From Pseudomonadota bacterium (GTDB lineage Bacteria; Pseudomonadota; Gammaproteobacteria; Steroidobacterales; Steroidobacteraceae): DNA of 6,125 nt. Where the stretch lies: contig JAEWLQ010000089.1 of assembly GCA_023457495.1 (NCBI GenBank), positions 1 to 6,125 on the forward strand, read 5' to 3'. A program made the position numbers and the translations under genes. The stretch's first letter is position 1. Every line of letters starts with the position of its first letter. Positions 1 through 6,125 of the stretch are shown here, in pieces. A model generated the notes under the pieces. The model searched no databases. It was not told the DNA's origin and saw only the letters and a program-made list of their open reading frames with translations.

Positions 1-383
1 ACATCTGCACGTTATTCGCGGGCGGCGGGCGAGGCGGGGCCGTGCGCCCGGCGAACGCGGCCGCGCGCCGCACCGCGACCCAGCGCGACGAGCTCACGCA
101 ACAGGTGCAACTCGAGGTGCAGCAGGCGCTCGACCGGCTCAACACCAGCGCCGATTCGCTCGCGACCGCCGAGGCGCGATCGGAAGCCGCGCGCGCCGGC
201 TTTCGCATCGCCAGCCGCAAGCGCGACGAAGGGGTGATCAGCCAGGTCGAGTTCATCGACTCGCGTTCCAGCCTCACCAGCGCCGAGCTCAATCTGAACA
301 TCACGCGATTCCAGGTGCTCGCGCGCCAGGCCGAGCTCGACTACGCCACCGCCGCGGGCAGTCTGCCGCTGCCGGGGCTTTGA
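1..383 (+). CDS. Outer-membrane efflux factor, TolC family (C-terminal fragment, cut by left edge)
   Basis: This is the C-terminal part of a TolC/OprM-type outer-membrane channel, which forms the exit duct of a tripartite efflux pump. The frame is open from the first base and ends in TGA at 381-383, leaving 126 visible residues, so the true start lies outside the window. Visible residues 4-8 read LFAGG, the conserved (P)LF-x-GG motif that opens the second structural repeat of the family. A long amphipathic helical stretch follows (about residues 13-75). Next comes the turn EGVISQVEFIDSR (76-88), where family members carry a similar G-x-x-(S/D)-x-x-(E/D)-(F/L)-(L/I)-(D/E) segment, and then a second helix to about residue 115 and a short tail ending LPLPGL. 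A GTG inside the frame at 42 is not the start, because the conserved LFAGG motif lies before it. The adaptor gene follows after 21 nt. The signal peptide, lipobox and first repeat are not visible, so I cannot tell a TolC-like protein from a NodT-like lipoprotein. Confidence 0.9.
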   Translation, partial: ICTLFAGGGRGGAVRPANAAARRTATQRDELTQQVQLEVQQALDRLNTSADSLATAEARSEAARAGFRIASRKRDEGVISQVEFIDSRSSLTSAELNLNITRFQVLARQAELDYATAAGSLPLPGL

Positions 384-404
384 CGAATTCAACGGAAGAA
401 GACA

Positions 405-1487
405 ATGAAGAACAAACTACTGCCGCTGCTTCCGCTCGCGTTGGCGACCTTGCTCGCCGCCTGCGGCCGCAACGAAGCGCAGCCTGTCGACAAGCCGACG
501 CCGGTGCGGGTGCAACGCGCCAGCAACGGGCCGGCGGTGCCGCCCATCGACACCAGCGGCACCGTCGCAACCAAACACGAGATGCGGCTGTCCTTCAAGG
601 TCGGCGGCGTCGTGCGGCGCATCCACGTGCAGGAGGGCGACGTCGTCAAGAAGGGCCAGCGTCTCGCCGAAATCGAACAGACGGAAGTCGATGCGCAGGT
701 CGAGCAGGCGCACCAGATGGCGGAGAAGGCGGAGCGCGATCTCAAGCGCGGCGAAAATCTCTACGCCGACCAGGTGATCAGCCTCGAACAGCTCCAGGAC
801 CTGCGCACGCAGGCCTCGGTCGCGGCCGCGCAGTACAAGTCGGCGCAGTTCAACCGGGGTTACTCCGTGATCACCGCGCCGCGCGACGGACTCGTGCTGC
901 GCAAGCTGGTCGAGGAACGGGAGCTGGTGCCCGCCGGCGCGCCGGTGCTGCTGTTCGGCGAAAGTGATGGCGGCTTCGTCGTGAAGGCCGCGCTCGCCGA
1001 CCGCGAAATCGTCAACGTGAGGCTCGGCGACAAAGGCGAGATCCGCATGGACGCGTTTCCGGGGCGGACCATGACGGGCACGATCGTGGAGATCGCGAGC
1101 GCCGCGGACGAGCGCTCCAGCATGTTTCCCATCGAGGTGAAGTTCGACGCGCCGCCGCCGCGGCTGGTGAGCGGGCTGGTCGCGCGGCTGCGGCTCACGC
1201 CGAACAGCGACGCTCCGGGCCTCACGTACATCCCGATGGCCGCGCTGGTCGAAGGCGACGGCGACCGCGCGAGCGTCTTCGTGGTCAAGGACGGCACCGC
1301 GCAGCGGCGCAACGTGCGCGTCGCGTTCATCACCGCCGACAGCATCGCGCTCGAGAGCGGACTCGCGGCTGGCGAAAACGTCGTCACCGACGGCGCGCTG
1401 TTCCTCGAGCACGGCGAAAGCGTCGAGGTGCTGCGTGAATCCACGCAGCAGGCGGTGAATTCGTCGCCGCGCGGCTCGCAAAGCTAG
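405..1487 (+). CDS. RND efflux pump periplasmic adaptor lipoprotein (HlyD/AcrA family)
   Basis: This is the membrane-fusion (adaptor) subunit that joins the inner-membrane RND permease to the outer-membrane channel; 360 aa is normal for the family. Residues 1-20 form a lipoprotein signal peptide: KNK, a Leu/Ala-rich core, then lipobox LAAC with the acylated Cys at 20. The mature protein begins C-G-R-N, resembling MexA (C-G-K-S), so a lipid anchor in the inner membrane is likely. The domains follow in order. First lipoyl half: about 57-92, with VGGVVRRIHVQEGDVVKKGQ. Helical hairpin: about 93-150, rich in Q, E, K and A. Second lipoyl half: about 153-185, with ITAPRDGLVLRKLVEEGELV-like spacing. 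Beta-barrel: about 187-265. Membrane-proximal domain: about 270-345. The ATG at 405 is preceded by a purine-rich ribosome binding site (GGAAGAAG, 394-401) and gives an intact signal peptide, which fixes the start. It lies between the channel gene and the permease gene, consistent with one operon. The substrate cannot be read from it. Confidence 0.95.
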   Translation: MKNKLLPLLPLALATLLAACGRNEAQPVDKPTPVRVQRASNGPAVPPIDTSGTVATKHEMRLSFKVGGVVRRIHVQEGDVVKKGQRLAEIEQTEVDAQVEQAHQMAEKAERDLKRGENLYADQVISLEQLQDLRTQASVAAAQYKSAQFNRGYSVITAPRDGLVLRKLVEERELVPAGAPVLLFGESDGGFVVKAALADREIVNVRLGDKGEIRMDAFPGRTMTGTIVEIASAADERSSMFPIEVKFDAPPPRLVSGLVARLRLTPNSDAPGLTYIPMAALVEGDGDRASVFVVKDGTAQRRNVRVAFITADSIALESGLAAGENVVTDGALFLEHGESVEVLRESTQQAVNSSPRGSQS

Positions 1488-1505
1488 TCGCGCCCGGGAA
1501 CTATC

Positions 1506-4500
1506 ATGTCATTGCTCGAATTCCCGATCCGGCGCTACCAGTTCACGCTGGTCGCGTTTCTCTGCCTGGTCGCGCTCGGCTTCTACGCGTTCAAGAACGT
1601 GCCGCGCGAGGAGGATCCCTATTTCAAGATCCCCGGCTTCACGATCGCGGCTATCTACCCCGGGGCGGACCCCAAGGATCTCGAGCGACTGGTCGCCAAG
1701 CCCATCGAGGACCGTCTCGCCGCCCTCGACGACGTGCTCAAGATGGAGACCTCGATTCGCGACGGCGTTTCCTTCACCGCCATCGAGTTTCTCGCCTCCA
1801 CCGACGCCGACAAGAAGTACGACGAGGTGACGCGCGAGCTGAACGCGTTGCGGCCGGAATTCCCGCCCGAAACCCAGCTCATCGTGCGCAAGTTCTCGCC
1901 GGGCCTGGTGAACACCGTGCAGATCGCGCTGGTGTCGGACGAGGCGCCGTACCGCGAGCTGGAGGACTACGCGCGCGAGCTCAAGGACAAGCTCAAGACC
2001 GTGGACGGCGTGCGCACGGCCGAAAGCTGGGCGTATCCCGAACGCGAGCTGCGCATCGCGCTCGACCTCAAGCGCATGGCGGAGCTCAACATCCCGCCCG
2101 CGCAGCTCATCGCGGCGGTGCAAAGCGAGAACGCGAACATCCCGGCCGGTTTCATCGACCTCGGCGCCCGCAGTTTCAGCCTCAAGACCTCCGGCAGCTA
2201 CTCCTCGCTCGACCAGGTGCGCGACACGGTCATCGCATCGGCGGGCGGGCGCATCGTGCGCGTGCGCGACGTCGCGGAGGTGAGCTGGAATACCTCCGCG
2301 TACAGCTATACCGGCCGCTTCAACGGCAAACGCGCCGTGTTCGTCACGGCGAACCAGAAGGATGGCTACAACATTCTCGACGTGCGCGAGCGCGTCATGG
2401 CGGTGACGGAGGACTTCGCCGCGAACCTGCCGAAGCGCGTGAAGCTCGAGGTCGGCTTCGACCAGTCGCAGAACGTGAAGCATCGCCTCAACCGGCTGTA
2501 CCTCGACTTCGGCATCGCGATCGCGCTGGTACTGATCACGTTGCTGCCGCTGGGTCTGCGCGCGGCCGGCATCGTGATGATTTCGATTCCGCTGTCGTTG
2601 TCGTTCGGCCTCGCCTGCCTGTATTTCCTCGGCTACTCGCTCAACCAGTTGTCCATCGCGGGCTTCGTCGTCGCGCTCGGGCTGCTGGTCGACGATTCCA
2701 TCGTGGTGGTCGAGAACATCGCGCGGCACATGCGCATGGGTTATTCGCGCGTCGACGCCGCGTTGGCCGGCACGCGCCAGATCTTCGTCGCCATCCTCGG
2801 CTGCACCGCGACGCTGATCTTCGCGTTCCTGCCGCTGCTCGCGCTGCCGGGCACCGCGGGCAAGTTCATTCGCGTGCTGCCGATGGCCGTGGTGTCGACC
2901 ATCATCGGCTCGTTGCTGCTGGCGCTGTTCATCATCCCGTTCCTCGCGAGCCGCGTGCTCGACGAGAAATCGCAATCCGAGGAGAACCGGTTCCTCAAGC
3001 GCGTGATGGGCGTGATCCACAATTACTACCGCCCGGCGCTGCACTGGTGCCTGGCGCGGCCGAAGCTCACGGTGGTCGCGGCGATCGGCGGCTCATTGCT
3101 GCTGTCGGCGGCGCTCGTGCCCGTGCTCGGTTCGAGCCTGTTTCCGAAGGCGGATACGCCGCAATTCCTGGTCCAGGTGAGCGCCCCGAATGGCAGCAGC
3201 CTCGCGGAAACCGATCGCGCGCTGCGGCTGGTGGAGCACGAGCTTTCGCAGATGCCCGAGGTCAAGAGCTGGTTCGCGAACCTCGGACACGGCAATCCGC
3301 AGATCTACTACAACCACATCCAGCGCAACGACGCGGCCAACTACGCGGAGGTGTTCGTGCAGCTGCACGAATACGACACCGACGAGACGCCGGCGAAACT
3401 GCAGACGCTGCGCGAGAGGCTCGAGCGGTATCCCGCCGCGAACATCTACGTGAAGGAATTCACGAACGGCCCGCCGATTTCGGCGCCGATTTCGATCCGC
3501 GTGATCGGCAATGACCTGACTGTCATCGAGGCGCTGAGTCACAAGGTCGAGGATCTCGTGAAGTCGGTGCCCGGTACGCGCGACGTCAAGAATCCGCTCA
3601 ACGTCTCGCGCACCAATCTCAAGCTGAACATCGACTCACGCAAGGCGCAGCAGTTGGGCGTGCAGACCGCCGAGCTGGATCGGGCCGTGAGGCTGTCGGT
3701 GGCCGGCGTCTCGGTTGGTACGTACAAGGACACCACCGGCGAGCAGTACCCGATCGTCGTGCGCACGCCGATCACGCAGCAGGCGGAGTTCGGTGCGCTC
3801 GAGCAGGTGCGCGTGCCCACGCTCAGCGGCTCGACGTTGCCCCTTTCGCAGCTCGCGACGCTCGAGTTCGAGAAGGCGCCGACGCTGATCCAGCGCTTCA
3901 ACCGTGAACGCGCGATGACCATCGATGCCGACGCGCAACCGGGCTACAACATCGCGGAGCTCACGAGGCAGGTTACGAAGAAACTCGACGAGATGGACTG
4001 GCCGCGGGGTTACAAGTACGACCTGGGCGGCGAGAACGAGGCTTCGCAGGAGGCGTTCGCCGGCATCGGGATCGCGATCATCGTCGCGATCTTCGGCATC
4101 TTCGCGATCCTCGTGCTCGAGTTCGGCAGCTTCAAGTCGACGCTCATCGTGCTCACCGTCGTGCCGCTCGGCGTACTCGGCGGAATGCTCATGCTGCTGT
4201 TTTCCGGCAACGACATCTCGTTCGTCGCGTCGATCGGCTTCATCGCGCTGGTGGGCATCGAGATCAAGAACTCGATATTGCTGGTCGACTTCACCAATCA
4301 GCTGCGCGAGCAGGGCGTGCCACTCGACGAGTCCATCGAACGGGCCGGTGAGATCCGCTTCCTGCCCATCCTGCTGACATCCGCGACCGCGATCGGCGGA
4401 TTGCTGCCTCTCGCGATGCAGAACATCGGGCTCTATTCACCGATGGCGTGGGTGATCATCGGCGGCCTCATCACCTCGACGCTGCTCGCGCGGCTCGTGA

Positions 4501-4616
4501 CGCCCGTGATGTACAAGCTGATTCCGCCCGTGGTTGCCGTGAAGCCCGAGGCGGGTGGTACTCTTGCGCCGCCCGCCGGGGTGGCGCCTGCGCCCGCCGC
4601 GCGGAGAGGTTTCTAA
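1506..4616 (+). CDS. RND efflux transporter permease, HAE (AcrB-like) class
   Basis: This is the inner-membrane proton-driven pump subunit; at 1036 aa it is full length for AcrB-like permeases. TM1 is at about 10-29. A large periplasmic loop follows, with PREEDP at 33-38. TM2-TM6 span about 333-480, TM7 about 520-540, then the second periplasmic loop, and TM8-TM12 span about 851-1004. The TM4 proton-relay pair is present (GLLVDDSIVVVEN, Asp396/Asp397), and the matching TM10 lysine is Lys921 in IEIKNSILLVDF. The D-D/K set marks the hydrophobe/amphiphile class; heavy-metal RND pumps (CusA type) differ at these sites. The C-terminus after TM12 is a short Ala/Pro-rich tail (1011-1036) without recognisable motifs. 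The start is the ATG at 1506, preceded by GGGAA (1496-1500), 18 nt after the adaptor stop. The EEDP segment occurs in a set of RND permeases that includes pumps for biocides and organic compounds, but the actual substrate is unknown. Family assignment is very sure; specificity is not. Confidence 0.97.
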   Translation: MSLLEFPIRRYQFTLVAFLCLVALGFYAFKNVPREEDPYFKIPGFTIAAIYPGADPKDLERLVAKPIEDRLAALDDVLKMETSIRDGVSFTAIEFLASTDADKKYDEVTRELNALRPEFPPETQLIVRKFSPGLVNTVQIALVSDEAPYRELEDYARELKDKLKTVDGVRTAESWAYPERELRIALDLKRMAELNIPPAQLIAAVQSENANIPAGFIDLGARSFSLKTSGSYSSLDQVRDTVIASAGGRIVRVRDVAEVSWNTSAYSYTGRFNGKRAVFVTANQKDGYNILDVRERVMAVTEDFAANLPKRVKLEVGFDQSQNVKHRLNRLYLDFGIAIALVLITLLPLGLRAAGIVMISIPLSLSFGLACLYFLGYSLNQLSIAGFVVALGLLVDDSIVVVENIARHMRMGYSRVDAALAGTRQIFVAILGCTATLIFAFLPLLALPGTAGKFIRVLPMAVVSTIIGSLLLALFIIPFLASRVLDEKSQSEENRFLKRVMGVIHNYYRPALHWCLARPKLTVVAAIGGSLLLSAALVPVLGSSLFPKADTPQFLVQVSAPNGSSLAETDRALRLVEHELSQMPEVKSWFANLGHGNPQIYYNHIQRNDAANYAEVFVQLHEYDTDETPAKLQTLRERLERYPAANIYVKEFTNGPPISAPISIRVIGNDLTVIEALSHKVEDLVKSVPGTRDVKNPLNVSRTNLKLNIDSRKAQQLGVQTAELDRAVRLSVAGVSVGTYKDTTGEQYPIVVRTPITQQAEFGALEQVRVPTLSGSTLPLSQLATLEFEKAPTLIQRFNRERAMTIDADAQPGYNIAELTRQVTKKLDEMDWPRGYKYDLGGENEASQEAFAGIGIAIIVAIFGIFAILVLEFGSFKSTLIVLTVVPLGVLGGMLMLLFSGNDISFVASIGFIALVGIEIKNSILLVDFTNQLREQGVPLDESIERAGEIRFLPILLTSATAIGGLLPLAMQNIGLYSPMAWVIIGGLITSTLLARLVTPVMYKLIPPVVAVKPEAGGTLAPPAGVAPAPAARRGF

Positions 4617-4634
4617 CTGACGGGTGGCGAGCGG

Positions 4635-5612
4635 ATGCGAGCGGTATTCCTGGATTTCGGCACGGTCAGTCATGGCGATCTCGACACTTCCGCGCTGGAG
4701 CGCGTGTTGCCCGGGATCACGCTGTATCCCACCTCGAACGATGCGGAAGTCGATGCACGCATCGCGGGCTGCGAGTTCATCCTCACCAACAAGCTGAACA
4801 TTTCGCGCGCGCGCATGCGGGCGGTGCCTGGGCTGCGGTTCATCGGGTTGACCGCCACCGGCACCAACAACGTCGATCTCGAAGCCGCGCGCGAGCTCGG
4901 CATCGCGGTGTGCAACATCCGCGACTACTGCACCGTGTCGGTGGCACAGCATGTGCTCGGTGTCATCCTCACGTTGACGCATCGGCTGCGCGAATACGGA
5001 CGAGCGGCGATCGATGGCACATGGGCGCGCTGCGCGCAGTTCTCGGTGCCGGGCGCGCCGATCCGCGAGCTCAACGGGAAGGTCCTGGGCATCGTCGGCT
5101 ACGGAACGCTCGGGCGCGCGGTGGCGAAGATCTGCGAGGACGCGCTCGGCATGCGCGTGCTCGTCGCCGAGCGGCCGGGTGCGCCCGCGAGCGATGCGGC
5201 AACGGTGAGCTCGCCCGTGCGAGTCACGCTCGACGAGGTGCTGCGTAATGCCGACGTGCTGTCACTGCACTGCCCGCTCACGCCGGCGACGAAAGGCCTG
5301 ATAGGCGCACGCGAGCTCTCGATGATGAAGCCCGATGCGATCCTCGTGAACACGGCGCGTGGCGCGCTGGTGGATCTCGAGGCGCTTGCGGCCGCCTTGA
5401 AGGGGGGCGATCTCGGCGGCGCGGCGATCGACGTGCTGCCGCAAGAACCCCCGGTCGACGGCAGCCCCCTGCTCGACCCGTCGATACCGAATCTCATCGT
5501 GACACCGCATATCGCCTGGGCCGCGTTCGAAGCGCGCCAGCGCGCAGTCGATGAGCTCGCCGCCAACATCGAGGACTTCCTGCGCGGAGGCCGCCGCGGC
5601 CGGGTGGTGTGA
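4635..5612 (+). CDS. D-2-hydroxyacid dehydrogenase, hydroxypyruvate reductase/glycerate dehydrogenase-like
   Basis: This is a cytoplasmic NAD(P)-dependent oxidoreductase that interconverts 2-oxoacids and D-2-hydroxyacids; 325 aa is typical. The substrate-binding domain covers about 1-100 and resumes at about 290-325, with TGTNNVD at 75-81. The Rossmann domain lies between, with GYGTLG at 155-160. Glu179 falls 18 residues after the last Gly, at the end of the second strand; an acidic residue there favours NAD(H) over NADP(H). The catalytic triad is complete: Arg242 (NTARGALVD), Glu271 (LPQEPP) and His292 (TPHIAWA). The His segment, TPHIAWA followed by EARQR, resembles glycerate dehydrogenase/hydroxypyruvate reductase (HprA type), so D-glycerate/hydroxypyruvate is the best guess; glyoxylate or another 2-oxoacid is possible. 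The ATG at 4635 is the first plausible start after the permease stop. Its ribosome binding site is weak (GGTGG at 4624-4628 or GAGCGG at 4629-4634). With an 18-nt gap and no terminator it probably shares the efflux transcript. Family sure, substrate inferred. Confidence 0.93.
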   Translation: MRAVFLDFGTVSHGDLDTSALERVLPGITLYPTSNDAEVDARIAGCEFILTNKLNISRARMRAVPGLRFIGLTATGTNNVDLEAARELGIAVCNIRDYCTVSVAQHVLGVILTLTHRLREYGRAAIDGTWARCAQFSVPGAPIRELNGKVLGIVGYGTLGRAVAKICEDALGMRVLVAERPGAPASDAATVSSPVRVTLDEVLRNADVLSLHCPLTPATKGLIGARELSMMKPDAILVNTARGALVDLEALAAALKGGDLGGAAIDVLPQEPPVDGSPLLDPSIPNLIVTPHIAWAAFEARQRAVDELAANIEDFLRGGRRGRVV

Positions 5613-5619
5613 GGGCTGT

Positions 5620-5646
5620 GCCAGGTGGTGGCAGCTACCGCCTGGC
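5620..5646. terminator. Inverted repeat between convergent genes, possible bidirectional terminator hairpin
   Basis: GCCAGGTGGT (5620-5629) can pair with ACCGCCTGGC (5637-5646) to give a 10-bp stem with one G-T wobble and a 7-nt loop. The repeat fills most of the 33-nt gap between the dehydrogenase stop and the Nudix stop, and its right arm touches the last base of the Nudix stop codon. Such a hairpin between convergent genes often limits read-through from both sides. Neither strand has a T-run after the stem, so it is not a classical intrinsic terminator. It may instead protect the 3' ends or work with Rho. The repeat itself is seen directly; the role is inferred. Confidence 0.45.
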
Positions 5647-6059
5647 TATTCGATCACGTCCCGCGCCCAGCGGAGGACTTTTCTGAGGCGATCGTTCACC
5701 AGCAGTTCCGCGGATTCGAAATCGCACCAACGCCATTCGTGATGCTCGGCCCTGCCGAGCTCGGGGCTCACGGGTAGTTTGATGGTCTCGGTGTTCGTGC
5801 GCGCGACGAAGTAGCGCGCTCGCTTCTTGTCGCGTCCGTAGGGCTCGGTCTCCGTGAATGACTCTCCCCATGCGAAGTCGAGATCGTTCAGCGACGTTTC
5901 CTCGCGAACTTCCCGCCTTGCGGTAGTGAGAGGCTCTTCGCCATCCTCGACCAGGCCTTTCGGGCAATCCCAGTAGTTATAGACGCGCAGCAATAGGACG
6001 CGCCAGCCCTCGGCGGCTTGGCGCACGACGACGACTCCCGCGGAGAGCGGCGGCTGCAT
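5646..6059 (-). CDS. Nudix hydrolase, probably diadenosine polyphosphate (Ap4A)-type
   Basis: This is a small soluble enzyme of 137 aa that would cleave a nucleoside diphosphate linked to another moiety. The Nudix box (G-x5-E-x7-R-E-U-x-E-E-x-G-U) is at residues 35-57: Gly35, Glu41, Arg49-Glu50, Glu53-Glu54, Leu57. The metal-binding glutamates (REVREE) are intact, but the last Gly of the motif is Ser56. The strand before the box reads GVVVVRQ...WRVLLLRVYNYWDCPKG, which matches the W-x-x-PKG of Ap4A hydrolases of the NUDT2 type. KKRARYFVA (78-86) and HEWRW (107-111) also fit that group's later strands. The start is the ATG at 6059, which has GGGGG four bases upstream. A longer frame from TTG at 6104 would translate the terminator-like hairpin and is rejected. 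The gene converges on the dehydrogenase and is transcribed separately from the efflux operon. Hydrolysis of Ap4A, or RNA 5'-cap removal, is the best inference; ADP-ribose or another nucleotide substrate cannot be excluded. Confidence 0.92.
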   Translation of the reverse strand: MQPPLSAGVVVVRQAAEGWRVLLLRVYNYWDCPKGLVEDGEEPLTTARREVREETSLNDLDFAWGESFTETEPYGRDKKRARYFVARTNTETIKLPVSPELGRAEHHEWRWCDFESAELLVNDRLRKVLRWARDVIE

Positions 6060-6063
6060 ATTT

Positions 6064-6068
6064 CCCCC
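6064..6068 (-). promoter_or_regulatory. Shine-Dalgarno site deciding the Nudix start
   Basis: On the minus strand GGGGG, followed by AAAT, stands four bases before the ATG at 6059. It is the only purine-rich ribosome site near any possible start of this frame, and it settles the choice of ATG over the upstream TTG. It begins immediately after the T-tract of the hairpin at 6069-6100, so an RNA ended at that T-tract would lack the ribosome site. Confidence 0.6.
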
Positions 6069-6100
6069 AAAAGAAAAAGGCGCCCCGGTTGCCGGGGGCC
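6069..6100 (-). terminator. Intrinsic terminator-like hairpin with T-tract, just upstream of the Nudix gene
   Basis: Read on the minus strand, the left arm GGCCCCCGG (6100-6092) is followed by the loop CAA, then CCGGGG, a bulged C and GCC (to 6079). This gives a 9-bp, almost pure G-C stem with one bulge. TTTTTCTTTT (6078-6069) follows directly. A strong stem plus an interrupted T-tract is the standard form of a Rho-independent terminator, and it works in this direction only because the plus strand has no T-run after the stem. It may end the transcript of a minus-strand gene beyond the right edge, or act as an attenuator in the Nudix leader. Only about nine bases separate it from the Nudix ATG. 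Confidence 0.7.
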
Positions 6101-6102
6101 GC

Positions 6103-6108
6103 AATATA
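6103..6108 (-). promoter_or_regulatory. Possible -10 element upstream of the hairpin
   Basis: The minus strand reads TATATT in an AT-rich patch (CACTTATATTGC) that stands out from the high-GC surroundings. As a -10 element it would place the transcript start around 6096, inside the left arm of the hairpin, or slightly further downstream. The matching -35 would fall at or beyond the window edge, so it cannot be tested here. The AT-rich patch may instead be the end of an upstream gene or simple background. Confidence 0.2.
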
Positions 6109-6125
6109 AGTGAAAAGGGGGGGGG

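Noticed and set aside
18..40. G-rich stretch near the left edge that might form a quadruplex
   Set aside because: The G runs are short and irregular and encode the conserved Gly-rich LFAGG region of the channel protein, so coding explains them.
380..408. TTGACG followed about 17 nt later by CAATGA, a possible promoter before the adaptor gene
   Set aside because: The -10 match is poor and overlaps the adaptor start codon, so it could not give a usable leader. The TTGACG is the end of the channel gene.
417..1481. 354-codon open frame on the minus strand inside the adaptor gene
   Set aside because: It has the same Arg/His/Asp-rich shadow composition, no recognisable motif, and overlaps the adaptor almost completely.
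1509..3044. 511-codon open frame on the minus strand inside the permease gene
   Set aside because: It is rich in Arg, His, Gln, Glu and Asp with no domain or hydrophobic core, as expected for the antisense shadow of a high-GC gene. The plus strand here codes a clear full-length RND permease.
4448..5248. 266-codon plus-strand frame spanning the permease end and dehydrogenase start
   Set aside because: It is very rich in Arg and Ala, has no motif, and overlaps two well-supported genes in another frame.
6060..6104. 15-residue N-terminal extension of the Nudix protein from a TTG start
   Set aside because: This stretch is the terminator-like hairpin and ribosome site in translation. The ATG at 6059 has a good GGGGG site and begins where family similarity begins.
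1..6125. Search for mobile elements, CRISPR arrays, tRNA/rRNA and defence or toxin genes
   Set aside because: No direct repeats, transposase or integrase motifs, repeat-spacer pattern or RNA gene were seen. All long stretches are explained by the five genes.

Overview
The window is high-GC DNA with dense, tightly packed genes whose third codon positions are mostly G or C. It encodes a tripartite efflux pump with an outer-membrane component, which requires a double-membrane cell. It most likely comes from a Gram-negative Pseudomonadota (beta/gamma type). No rRNA, tRNA or phylogenetic marker gene is present, so I cannot place it more precisely. Both ends cut through sequence of interest: the left edge truncates a gene and the right edge ends in a run of nine G, so this may be a whole short contig.

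Left and centre (1-4616, + strand): three genes in the order outer-membrane factor (C-terminal part only), periplasmic adaptor lipoprotein, inner-membrane RND permease. The gaps between them are 21 and 18 nt and there is no terminator, so they read as one operon encoding one complete drug/solvent-type (HAE class) efflux pump. The promoter and any local regulator would lie left of the window.

Right-centre (4635-5612, + strand): a D-2-hydroxyacid dehydrogenase of the hydroxypyruvate reductase/glycerate dehydrogenase type starts 18 nt after the permease stop. It is probably the last gene of the same transcript, although its chemistry has no obvious link to efflux.

Right end (6059-5646, - strand): a small Nudix hydrolase, probably of the diadenosine polyphosphate hydrolase type, converges on the dehydrogenase. 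The 33-nt convergent gap is almost filled by a 10-bp inverted repeat. Directly upstream of the Nudix ribosome binding site is a strong terminator-like hairpin with a T-tract, pointing into the Nudix gene. This is the most unusual arrangement in the window. It could be the terminator of an unseen upstream gene or a leader attenuator.

Overall this is ordinary chromosomal content: an RND operon, a metabolic dehydrogenase and a housekeeping-type Nudix enzyme. I see no mobile element, CRISPR array, defence cassette or convincing new system. The hairpin in front of the Nudix gene is the item most worth checking.
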